From contig MNJR01000007.1 in assembly GCA_001920415.1 (NCBI GenBank), positions 1-64,000 on the forward strand: DNA of 64,000 nt, in the 5' to 3' direction. Made by a program: the position numbers and the translations under genes. This document shows positions 8,694 through 17,600 of the stretch, in pieces; position 1 is the stretch's first letter, and each line of letters opens with the position of its first letter. The notes under the pieces are model-generated. The model saw only the letters and a program-made list of their open reading frames with translations. It had not been told where the DNA came from and searched no databases. Source of the DNA: Acidobacteria bacterium 13_1_20CM_3_53_8. Its GTDB lineage: Bacteria; Acidobacteriota; Blastocatellia; Pyrinomonadales; Pyrinomonadaceae.

Positions 8694-8768
8694 AAAATGG
8701 TAAATAGTAAATGGTTAATGGTAAATGGATAAGAGCCGCTTCTTCCATTCACCATTTACTATTTTACT
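8694..8768. repeat. Inverted repeat of GGTAAATAGTAAATGG words between rsbR and rsbS
   Basis: The left arm (8694-8728) and right arm (8744-8768) are complementary. The right arm provides the TAA of rsbR (8764-8766); the left arm ends close to the rsbS start and creates a spurious upstream ATG. Confidence 0.82.
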
Positions 8769-9726
8769 GCTTTTCTTTGCTCTCTGAACTTATTGAAGCG
8801 GCGTTGAAACCGTTCGCTGTCGTTTCGGTTGCGTTGTTGACTAGACGTGCTAGCGCTTTCGCGGGCACTACGGCGCGGCCAAGCATCTCGAATGCCAGCT
8901 TGATGCCGTCAACCATCTGCGCGCGCGTGGTTATCTGCGTCAAGTCAATTCCCAGTTGCACCATCGTCTGCGCAATGGCTGGCGACACGCCCGTCAGTAT
9001 GCAGCGCGCTCCCATCAATCTGGCAGCCGTCACAGTCTTAATCAAATGGTTTGCGACGAGCGTGTCCATAGTCTTAACGCCGGTGATGTCTAAGATTGCT
9101 ATGGTCGAGTTTGTGTCTACGATTTTTTGCAGCAAGCTTTCCGTCATCAACTGCGCGCGGCGCGAATCCAGCGTGCCTATTATGGGCAGCGTCAAAATCT
9201 TGTCCCAGACTTTGATGACGGGCGTGGACAATTCCATCATGTCCTCGCGCTGCTGTCGTATTATCTCTTCGCGCGAGCGTATGAAGTTCTCGACCATCAC
9301 AAGCCCCATCTTGTCCAGAAGGCTTGTGAAGTAGTTCATCTCCTGCACAAACTCATCGCTGTTGCCTTGAAGCTCTTCTGCCAGAAGCGGCATTATGGTG
9401 TTGCGCAGAGAGAGAATGTAGGTGGCATTCTCGGTCGGCGTGTAGCCTTTGACGGCGCGCGCGCGCGAAATCTCGTTCAGAAAGACGCGAAGCTCGTCGA
9501 AGGCTGGCGACTCGAAATCCGCGCCGTCCGACTCTTTGATAGAGCGCGCGAGCATGTCAACTATCTGCTGTGATTGTCGGCGCAGTTCGTTCTTCGGAAT
9601 CAACTCGTCGCGGAACTCGCCGGACTCCAAACGCTCCTTAATCCACAGGTTGATTATCTCGTCATGTCGTTTGAGCAGCAGGTCAACGACCACCGAAGTC
9701 TCCTGCGCCGTCTTCTCTACAGCCAT
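8764..9726 (-). CDS. rsbR: Stressosome sensor RsbR-type co-antagonist
   Basis: The protein has 320 residues. The start at 9726 has GGAGG eight bases upstream; an ATG at 9759 is less likely. The N-terminal 170 residues are helical and variable (RsbR N-terminal sensor, non-haem globin-like in known cases), with a long amphipathic linker (MVENFIRSREEIIRQ). The C-terminal STAS domain has PIIGTLDSRRAQLM, ITGVKTMDTLVANHLI (its Thr matches the phospho-threonine of RsbR) and CILTGVSPAIAQTM. It is the first gene of the operon, and only one RsbR is encoded, so the stressosome may have one sensor type unless others lie elsewhere. Confidence 0.92.
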   Translation of the reverse strand: MAVEKTAQETSVVVDLLLKRHDEIINLWIKERLESGEFRDELIPKNELRRQSQQIVDMLARSIKESDGADFESPAFDELRVFLNEISRARAVKGYTPTENATYILSLRNTIMPLLAEELQGNSDEFVQEMNYFTSLLDKMGLVMVENFIRSREEIIRQQREDMMELSTPVIKVWDKILTLPIIGTLDSRRAQLMTESLLQKIVDTNSTIAILDITGVKTMDTLVANHLIKTVTAARLMGARCILTGVSPAIAQTMVQLGIDLTQITTRAQMVDGIKLAFEMLGRAVVPAKALARLVNNATETTANGFNAASISSESKEKQ

Positions 9727-9925
9727 CCGAAAACCTCCAGAAATTGAACGCCCGCGCATTTCGTCTAGAGGAGAATTAACGAGTCGCGCGCTACAAAATT
9801 ATCAGGGCAGGGGAACACAACAGTTCCCGCCCTCCGTTCTCAAGGGAGAAGATTGTGAAACGGAAGAGTTATCTTAGCATCGCGGCGCTGAAAAGCTAAT
9901 CTCAAAAAAGTGTCACGAGCGAAAT

Positions 9926-10012
9926 AAGTCAAAAGTCAAAAGTAAAAAGGCAAAAGTAAGAAGAGATTCAACCCTCTTCACTTTTGCCTTTTTACTTTTG
10001 ACTTTTGACTTA
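9926..10012. repeat. Inverted repeat R1 at the stop codon of the TolB-like gene
   Basis: Arms of AAGTCAAAAGTCAAAAGTAAAAAGG type with a short loop. The right arm reaches the TAA of the gene at 10010-10012. Confidence 0.85.
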
Positions 10013-10912
10013 TCTTCCTGCCTTTGCGACGAAAGCAATCTTATTCCCGTTAGGGCTAACGGCGATGCGCGTTATCTCGCTTATCCCGGCTGAACTGAAA
10101 TCCGCAACCTCCTGCCAATCGCTATCATGCGCAGGATTCCACTTGTAAAGCTTAGACCCCTTCGCCATCAGAATCTCGCCGCGCGGCGTCCACGTGAAAA
10201 ATTCGTTTCCGGGTAGCGCCTTAATCAACGTCGCTGTTTGACGAGTCTTCAGGTCGAAAGATTTTATCTCAAACTCCTGCTCCGAAATTTTTTGTACGAA
10301 ACTGAGCTTCTTCTGGTGCGGAATCATCAGAAGCGTGCGGCCTATGTTCTGCGCTATGACTTCCGTATGTTCCGTCAGCACGTCAACAAGCTGCAAAGTG
10401 CTAGGCGTGCCCAGCACAAATAGCGCAAGCGTGTGAGCATCAATCCAGACGTGATAACCGACAGGCTTAATCTTTTGCAGAACCAGCGAAGGTGTGCCGC
10501 CAGCAATCGGAAATTTCCAGAGCCGCTGCGTCTGATCGGCTTCGACCCGCACGACCGAAAAGAATTTTCTATCCGGCGTGACCGTCGGCGAAAACTCGCT
10601 CTCGCGCGTCTCAGTCACACGCACGGTCGCGCCCGTGCCGAGATCGTAACGATATATGTCCGCCTGTCCTCCTTCTCTAATCGAAGTGAAGAACAGACTC
10701 CGCCCATCCGGCAGAAACGACGGCTGATTGTTATAGCCCTCAAACGCCGTGATGCTCACAGGCTTGCTGACCTTCATCTGCCCGTTATGATTCGTGACAT
10801 CAACGAGAAAGATTTTCGTCACAGGAGGCGGCGCTGTCTGCGTCATAGCCACAGCGCAAAAGATAAGGAGCAGGCTACAGCCAACGAAATGTTTAATCGC
10901 ACTTTTCTTCAT
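10010..10912 (-). CDS. Exported TolB-like beta-propeller protein
   Basis: The protein has 300 residues. A signal peptide (about 1-25, hydrophobic FVGCSLLLIFCAVAMTQ, with a Cys at residue 12 that could make it a lipoprotein) leads into WD40-like PD40 blades. Visible blades include GYNNQPSFLPDGRSLFF followed by DIYRYDLGTG, and ESEFSPTVTPDRKF; later ones are weaker (FFTWTPRGEILMAKG, ISEITRIAVSPNGNKIAF). The family includes TolB-type periplasmic propellers, but this copy lacks the TolB N-terminal domain. It is 15 bases from the end of the pentapeptide gene, so the two may be cotranscribed. The exact function is unknown. Confidence 0.78.
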   Translation of the reverse strand: MKKSAIKHFVGCSLLLIFCAVAMTQTAPPPVTKIFLVDVTNHNGQMKVSKPVSITAFEGYNNQPSFLPDGRSLFFTSIREGGQADIYRYDLGTGATVRVTETRESEFSPTVTPDRKFFSVVRVEADQTQRLWKFPIAGGTPSLVLQKIKPVGYHVWIDAHTLALFVLGTPSTLQLVDVLTEHTEVIAQNIGRTLLMIPHQKKLSFVQKISEQEFEIKSFDLKTRQTATLIKALPGNEFFTWTPRGEILMAKGSKLYKWNPAHDSDWQEVADFSSAGISEITRIAVSPNGNKIAFVAKAGR

Positions 10913-10927
10913 TGTTCACCCAAAAAC

Positions 10928-12211
10928 TCATCGCATGAATTTACGCCGAATAGCAAGCGCCAGCAGCGCTGCCTGCACCGCCCCAAGAATCGTCTCCATC
11001 ATCACAAGCGTCTGCGCCGCGGTCGTCGCCGGTCTCGGCTCAGGCTTCTGCAACGTCATCACGCCCAAGCTATACGTCAGCGCCCGCGAAAGTGGTCGCA
11101 ATGGCTTGCCAACTTCATCACGCTTCGCAGTCGCCACATCACTCTCGCTCGCAAGCTTCGGCTCCCACCGCGCGAAACCCACTTGTGTGTAGAACAAAGC
11201 AGCGATGATCCATATCCCAAGCAACACCACAAACGCCTGAAAGACTCGCTCGCCATAACCGCTCGCCAGCCAGTACCACCAACTCAGTCGCCACGGAGCA
11301 AAGCCGCGCCAACTTTCCAGCCTCCGCGCATCCATTGCCATATAACGAAACTTTGATGCTTCTTCATAACGATGGTTTTCTTCGGCATTGACCGCAAGTT
11401 GCCGATACGCTATGGCTAACAAGCGATGCGGTGGTGAAATATCTTTAATTTTTAGAGCATCGAGTTCTTGATCGATGGTTTTCCATGTCCAGTCAGTGAT
11501 GCTGACCCACTCAACATTAATAAAGTTAAACTTGCGAGCATCGACATTCACGAACCAGTGAGGACGTAAGATGAGAGTATGAAAAAAGACATGATCGGGG
11601 TTATCAATTCTGGCGTGTTGGAGATCTAACCATGATTGTTCACCTAATGTCGGGTTGTTTCCATCTCCAGAGAATTTAATGTAATCCATAATGGTCGTGT
11701 AACCAAACTTTGTGTTTGCGCTAAAGACAGTGACGCTAAAGTCTGCTTCTCCGCTGAAGGTAGCAAGTTCAAAATCTGCCTCTGCACCAAAGGTAGCGTG
11801 TCTGAAGTACGCTAGTGCGCGGAAGATGGTGGAGTTGAAGCTTACTTCCGAATTGAATTTCGCATAAGTGAAGTACACATCCCCATCAAAGATGGCTTCA
11901 CTAAAGTCTGCATATGCGCTAAAGAATGCCCTGCTGAAGATTACCTCTCCGCTAAAGTGGAACTTATTGAACGGCGTTATATCGGGAAACCATACACCAC
12001 GAAAATCGAATTCTTTAGCGTCAAGCTTTCTCTTTAGCGCCTCTGCGAAAGCTGCAGCTTTCTCCTTGCTAGGAAAGTGGAGCACGCAGTACCGCTTACC
12101 TTCATACTCCCCATAGTAAGGTTCTTCGACGCAGATTTCGCTACACCACTCTTCACTCTCGCAAACAAAAGTAGGGTTAATGCTAGGTTCGGGTGTGGGT
12201 AAGGATGACAT
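10928..12211 (-). CDS. Pentapeptide-repeat protein with C-terminal ion-channel-like membrane domain
   Basis: The protein has 427 residues. Residues about 80-175 are pentapeptide repeats with Phe/Ala pattern (FSRAFFSAYADFSEAIFDG, then EADFELATFSGEADFS), which form a right-handed beta-helix. A helical middle part follows (RLLAIAYRQLAVNAEENHRYEEA). The C terminus has a membrane helix (VFQAFVVLLGIWIIAALFY), a pore-like loop (ALTYSLGVMTLQKP) and a last helix (ETILGAVQAALLALAIRRKF). The last part matches the two-helix Ion_trans_2 layout, but the K+ selectivity TVGYGD is not kept. The role is unknown; it may be a gated pore or signalling protein. The N-terminal stretch has four Cys in about 25 residues. 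Confidence 0.75.
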   Translation of the reverse strand: MSSLPTPEPSINPTFVCESEEWCSEICVEEPYYGEYEGKRYCVLHFPSKEKAAAFAEALKRKLDAKEFDFRGVWFPDITPFNKFHFSGEVIFSRAFFSAYADFSEAIFDGDVYFTYAKFNSEVSFNSTIFRALAYFRHATFGAEADFELATFSGEADFSVTVFSANTKFGYTTIMDYIKFSGDGNNPTLGEQSWLDLQHARIDNPDHVFFHTLILRPHWFVNVDARKFNFINVEWVSITDWTWKTIDQELDALKIKDISPPHRLLAIAYRQLAVNAEENHRYEEASKFRYMAMDARRLESWRGFAPWRLSWWYWLASGYGERVFQAFVVLLGIWIIAALFYTQVGFARWEPKLASESDVATAKRDEVGKPLRPLSRALTYSLGVMTLQKPEPRPATTAAQTLVMMETILGAVQAALLALAIRRKFMR

Positions 12212-12271
12212 AGTTGCCTCTTCAAATCTGGATATTGCAAAGCCGAACTGTTTCTGAGACTTGCGGAAGCT

Positions 12272-12637
12272 TCATGCTTGAAGCGGTGCGATGAGTCCGC
12301 GTTGAACTGCTATGCGCATGGCCTGTGATTTACGCAGCAAGCCGTGTTCGTAAAGCCGCATCAGATCGTCCAACCGTCGCTGTCCTTCCGCATCGAGCGC
12401 GCCTTCACGGTTCTGCGCCAGCAGATTGCTTAAAGCTGCTTGCTGCTCATCTGTGAAATGTAACTCGGTCAGGGCGAGCACTTCATCATCAGATAATTCT
12501 TCGACCGGCAGTTCGGTGATGAGGGATTCAAGCCAGAAGGCCAGCACTTCTTCCACACTGCGCTTTGTCTGCGCCGCCACCTGCGCTGCCTGGCGCACGA
12601 CCTGTTCGGAAACTTCAATAGTAATTTGCTGGCTCAT
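12272..12637 (-). CDS. Small conserved hypothetical protein, ribbon-helix-helix antitoxin-like N terminus
   Basis: The protein has 121 residues, soluble and acidic. The start MSQQITIEVSEQVVRQAAQVA followed by a helix (SVEEVLAFWLESLI) is like the CopG/ribbon-helix-helix beginnings seen in antitoxins. The C-terminal half (EGQRRLDDLMRLYEHGLLRKSQAM) is a two-helix segment found in similar orphan proteins of cyanobacteria and Blastocatellia, by recall. No toxin gene lies next to it within the window; the intervals are 60 and 135 bases. The function is not known. It may be a degraded or orphan antitoxin whose partner is elsewhere. Confidence 0.6.
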   Translation of the reverse strand: MSQQITIEVSEQVVRQAAQVAAQTKRSVEEVLAFWLESLITELPVEELSDDEVLALTELHFTDEQQAALSNLLAQNREGALDAEGQRRLDDLMRLYEHGLLRKSQAMRIAVQRGLIAPLQA

Positions 12638-12771
12638 GTTGGTGATTCTTTCAGATTTTATCTACACGGCGGACGTTTTGTATCACGCTCCGCTTCTCTC
12701 TTTCTGAGAGTCATGCCGATACTTTCGTCTTAGGTTGAATTCTATTCTCCCTGTGACTATGAGCGCAATTG

Positions 12772-14472
12772 TCAAATCTGTATGCCGCGAATCTTTTCGG
12801 GCTTCTTGCCGGATTCGGGTTTGACCAGCACTGCGTTGTCTTGTGTGCGCTTCTCCTGTTCATCATGAGTGTGCCATTTGGCCCATTCGGTGGGGGCGTC
12901 GAAGGTTTCGCCGCCGTGTTGTGTGATGCGCTGGCGCACGCGGCACATGACGGGCGTGTTGACGCCTACGCCACTGATTACGGCTTGGCCTTTGGTGAGG
13001 GCGGGGAGTTCGTCCAAGAGTTGTCGGCCTGCGCCTTCAACGGATTTTGCAACGGTGTCCTGGTCAATGGGGTTTACTATACGCATGATGATTTGCGTCA
13101 TGCATTGAGAGAGAACGTCTTGATCCAATTTTCCGGGGCGCTGTGTGATTAGACCTATGCCTACGCCGAACTTGCGGCCTTCGGAGAGAATTTGTTTCAA
13201 GATGTTCGTGGAGACGACCGTTTGTCCTGCGGGCGCGAATCGGTGCGCTTCTTCAAGAAGTGCGAAGACGGGATAGGGAAGATATTGATCGCTTGTGGGC
13301 GCGGCTTCGCTGCGAACGGTTGCAACGCGCGCTTTGTTGACGCGACGAAGAAGCGTTGCGACTACGACTTGTTGTTCGTTCTGTTCTATGTCGGAAAGCT
13401 GTAGAACTGTGCAGCGTCCGGGCGTGAAGAGTTCTGCGAGCGGGATGTGTTCGTGATCGGAGAAGATTGAATCTGGACGGCGAAAGCGCGAATCCAGTCG
13501 CCACAAAAGACCTTCGATTGAGCTTACGTTGCTGCCTGAGCCGCTACGTTCTTCGCCTTCGTACTTCTGTTCCGTCACAGCGTCGCGTAAATCTTCGTAG
13601 CCCCAAAGACCGCGCATCCCGCGCTCGCCCGCAGTCAGATTTCTGTAAGCCTGCGAAAGGTAGTGGAGCATCTTGTCTGAAGTGCCTTCGGGCAGAAGGT
13701 ATTTGATGTCTGCTTCGGTCAAGCTGGAGACGCGAACCTTTATGCGGTCGTGCGTGAAGATTTTTACTTCGGGTTGGTACTCGCCATCCTGAAAACGTGC
13801 GTCGCCTTGAATTGAAGTCAGAGTGTCATATTCGCCGTGCGGGTCAACTATAAGGACGGCTGCGCGATTGTGCGGCATCATCAACTCTTCAAGGAGCACG
13901 CCCGCCGTATAGCTTTTGCCCGCGCCGGTTGAAGCTAAGATAGCTAGATGTGTCGAGACTACATCTTTGATTGAGAGCACGACGGGGACTTCACCGCTTT
14001 CGCGTGTCAGAAGACTTCCGAGATGAGCGGAACCAACTTCGCCTATTCGTTTAGGACTGAGCACGTCCGCGAGAGTTTCGGATGAAGCTAGAAAAACAGG
14101 ATCGCCAGGGTTGGGCGGGATGCGCGGGTTGACGAAATCTGAAAGAGAGCGGCTGAAGTATCCTATTGTCTCGACCGTTATCTCGTAAATCTCGCAGCCC
14201 TCGCCGTCCAGCCCGATTAATGACGAGACTATGCTGGGCGGAGTCTGCGGGTCTGATAGAAACGAGTCGGGCAGGTTGCGCACCAGACGCCGCGATGTGA
14301 TGTGACCAAGAATTTGTCTTATCTCAAGGCCATCGCGCGCAGTGTAATAGACAAACTCGCCTATGCGCGCTCGTTTGTGGTCGGTTGTGATGAACAGAAA
14401 CTCGTGTGGTAGCTCGCCCGGCCCCTTCACTGTTCCGGTCAAAGTATCTATCTTCTGGGAATTTTCTATCAT
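12772..14472 (-). CDS. HerA/DUF87-family hexameric ATPase
   Basis: The protein has 566 residues. An N-terminal HAS-barrel-like part (about 1-150) is followed by a P-loop ATPase: Walker A STGAGKSYTAGVLLEEL, VDPHGEYDTL after it, Walker B VFALLEEAHRFAP, and an arginine-containing ISEGRKFGVGIGLITQRP segment. This is the HerA/FtsK-like fold, which in archaea resects DNA ends with NurA and in bacteria is often paired with a nuclease. No NurA or SIR2 partner is adjacent, so its job here is open: DNA end processing or a defence ATPase acting without the usual neighbour. It is a single gene, with no repeat immediately downstream. Confidence 0.82.
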   Translation of the reverse strand: MIENSQKIDTLTGTVKGPGELPHEFLFITTDHKRARIGEFVYYTARDGLEIRQILGHITSRRLVRNLPDSFLSDPQTPPSIVSSLIGLDGEGCEIYEITVETIGYFSRSLSDFVNPRIPPNPGDPVFLASSETLADVLSPKRIGEVGSAHLGSLLTRESGEVPVVLSIKDVVSTHLAILASTGAGKSYTAGVLLEELMMPHNRAAVLIVDPHGEYDTLTSIQGDARFQDGEYQPEVKIFTHDRIKVRVSSLTEADIKYLLPEGTSDKMLHYLSQAYRNLTAGERGMRGLWGYEDLRDAVTEQKYEGEERSGSGSNVSSIEGLLWRLDSRFRRPDSIFSDHEHIPLAELFTPGRCTVLQLSDIEQNEQQVVVATLLRRVNKARVATVRSEAAPTSDQYLPYPVFALLEEAHRFAPAGQTVVSTNILKQILSEGRKFGVGIGLITQRPGKLDQDVLSQCMTQIIMRIVNPIDQDTVAKSVEGAGRQLLDELPALTKGQAVISGVGVNTPVMCRVRQRITQHGGETFDAPTEWAKWHTHDEQEKRTQDNAVLVKPESGKKPEKIRGIQI

Positions 14473-14639
14473 GGTATAGAGGTGTGAAAAGAGTTGCTGC
14501 TATATTCTATTCAGTGGAACAATCTTCGGCCACTCCAGCCTTATGCGGCACAATATAACACGAAACTGGAGAGAAGAAGACGTGCACTAAAGATGAGGCG
14601 AAAGCTAAAAGGAAAACTGTAAACACGCTTGCGGCGTGA

Positions 14640-14696
14640 ATTATAAATTAAAAATTAGAGACGTTGTCCTTACTTTTACCTTTTGCCTTCCTTATC
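14640..14696. repeat. Half-copy of an R1 element next to the large secreted-protein gene
   Basis: Only one arm (CTTACTTTTACC, then TTTTGCCTTCC) is clearly present, ending at the stop codon (14697-14699) of the next gene. The A-rich stretch at 14600-14665 is not a convincing partner arm. It looks like a decayed copy. Confidence 0.55.
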
Positions 14697-17600
14697 TTAA
14701 GGTGAATCGTAAATCATAAAATTGTCCCAGCGATTCACGAGCGCAAGGTCTGGCGCATTGTTGTAAAGCCCTGCGCCTGTTGCGGACGACAGCGCGCTGC
14801 TGCTCGTGGAATAAACGAGCGTGCCGTCTGCATAGACGTTGATGCTGCCCGTGTTCGACGTTGTCACGCGCAATGTAGTCCATGCAGCAGGCATGCTCAC
14901 GCCCGTCGTCAAATCGGTTCGATGGCCGTCCATGTAATAGCCAACGGTGAGCGTCTGATTGTCCGGCAAATCGCCGCTGGTGTAAGCGAAGAAATAGTTC
15001 TTTTCGTCCGTCACGCGGAAACTCAAGCCCGTACTGATGCCGCTGTTCCAATAGCGCGAGTGGCGTTCAGCGCTTACGCTTAAATTTCCTGTGATTGAAT
15101 TTGTCTGAATCCAAGCGACCGAAGTAGTGTTGCCCAGCAGCACCGCTATGCCGTTGAGAATGCCGAAAGGCTTGTGGCCGGATAATTCCGGGTAAGTCTG
15201 CCAGACTTGCTGACCCGCAGTCCCTCCTTCGGTCGAGCCGAGTCCGCCTCTAGCGTCGAACAGGTATGTTGAATTTTCGCGCTCGAACGAGTCGAAGACC
15301 AGCGCACCCGATGGCGCAGGCGAAGGACTGGGAACAGATGCGGGCTGCGTGGGCGCGTTGGTCGCAAAGTTCGGCGCGGTCGTGTCCGTAACATACTGCG
15401 GAAGCGGACAGCCCGGGCAGGGGTTGAGAACGCCGTTGACGGTTCCGCGCAGTTGCCCAGTGTGTGTGCTGCCGTTGTACCCGCGCGAAAGGTCTGCTGC
15501 TCTCTCGCCCGGTCGGAAGAAGTAGCTGAGAAGATTGCCTTCCACAGAGAAAACTGTTTGCGGTATGAAAGATGATTCGGCGGCGCGCGTGTCCGCAACG
15601 TCTTCGCGCGGGTTGCTGCCCTCGTAGCCGCGCACCTCGGCTATGCGCCCGGCGAAATTGCTGTGATCCGATCCGCCTATCAAGAGCCAGCTTCCGCCCT
15701 GACTTGGCCCAGCCGTTCGTCGCGGCCCTACGAACGCCGTCCTGCCTACGGGCACGCCGTTATAGTAGGTGATGACGTTCTGGCCGTCCCACCCGACGGC
15801 CATGTGCGCCCACTCGCCTATGGCAGGCCCCTGGTCGCCGCCAAAATAATAGACGTGGCTGATGTCAAGAACTCCGTCGAAGATATTGCCGAGCAGTTGA
15901 TAGTGTCCCGGTTCGCTGCTGCCGTAATTAGCAACGCCAAAGAGGAGCGCGTGCGCCCCACCGTAGCCGTCCGACAACAGGTAAGTCGCCCCTGCGCTGC
16001 TTCCAGGTTCGGCCCAGAACTCCCAGTAGAAGTGGCCCAGGTCAACGTCCCACGGCCAGAAGAGACCATAATCTACGCTCTTTGGCGAGCCATCGAATTC
16101 GAGTACGTTGAAAGGATTCGGAATCGGAACGAGCGTCGCAGTGAAGCCGACGGTCTGGTCGCCGCTCAAGCTGTTGACGGCTTGCAAGGCGGGCGCGAAA
16201 GTGTAGTAGTCCTGCTCAATCGAAGGCGTCACGGTGTAGTTGCCCAGCGCCGTTGCGGAGAACGAATAGTTGCCGTTCGCGTCTGTGATTGTCGTTGCGG
16301 CTTGCGAGCCGCCGAGCTTGACGGTTATGCCTATAAGCCCGCGCCCGCTGCTGTCCGTTACCCGACCCGCTATGGCGTACTTTCGCAAAACTCCGTTGAA
16401 GTTGACGGTCTGAGAACTGTCCAGATTGTTGATGCTCTGACTCTGCAAGCTGAAGATGTAATGCGTCTTCGATACCGCGACTGTGTAATTGCCAGCCGCG
16501 AGCACGCTGAAAGAATAGTTCCCATTGGCGTCCGTTTGAACCGTGCCTGTCTGAGACCCGCTCAGCACGAGCGTCGCGCTGCCTATGCCGCCCGTTCCAT
16601 CCGTCACGCGGCCACTAATATTGTATTCGCGCAGAGTGCCTGCGAAGTTGATTGCCTGATTGCCGCTTAAACTGTCTATCTCCTGTCGCGTGAATTTGTA
16701 GAAGCTTGTCTGCGATGGTGTAATCGTATAACTCAATCCTGCTCGCACTCCTGCAATCGAGTAGTTGCCGCTGCTATCGCTTGTCGTCGTCGCAGTTTGT
16801 GCCCCGCTCAGATTTACTACCACGCCGCCAATGCCTTTCGCGTCGCCGGTTATCTGTCCGCCAATTGTATAAGCGCGTCGCGCGCCTTTGAAACTCTGCG
16901 TGAGATTTCCGCTTAGCGCGCTGATGTTTTGTGATGTGAAGGCGAAGATGTTGGTCGTCGTGGGCGTGCCAGTGTAATCATAGCCTGCTGTCATGTTTGC
17001 AAACGAAAAGTTGCCGCCGTTACCTGTGCTCGCAGTGGTCGTTGTGCCGTTTGTTATATTCGTCAGCGCAACGACGATTCCATCAAGCGCGCCGCTATTG
17101 TCATCTACTACTTGACCGCTGATGTTGTAGGTACGACGCGCGCCTTTGATATTGAGCATGAGATTGCTGCTTAACGGATTGATGCTCTGTGTCGCGAAAG
17201 TGAAGATGTTGGTCGTCGCGGGCGCAACCGTGTAGTTGTAGCCCGCCACTACATTTGCGAACGAGAAGCTGCCACCGCCATTCGTCGTTGCGCTGGTCGT
17301 TATTCCGTTCGTTACGTCCGTTAGTGCAACGACGATTCCATCTAGTCCATGAAGATTGTCATCCGTCACTTGGCCGTTGACCGTGAAAGTTTGGCGCGCC
17401 GCGTTGAAGTTCGCGCCTGTTTGATGATTGCTCAAGTTGTTGAAGACCAGACTCTGCGACGTGAAGTTGTAGAAATTCTTCGATGGCGTCACCGTGTAAT
17501 CGCCTGCTTCCGTTACAGTAAATGAATAAGAGCCGTTGTCATCAGTCGTAGCTTGATTGTTTTGCGCTCCGCTTAAAGTCAGCAGCACGCCGCCCATTCC

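Noticed and set aside
12272-12637. Complete toxin-antitoxin pair with the small protein at 12272
   Set aside because: No toxin-like frame is found on either side within the gaps.
12772-14472. HerA-type ATPase as part of a defence system
   Set aside because: No nuclease, SIR2 or NurA partner lies next to it; neighbours are an unknown small protein and a secreted protein.
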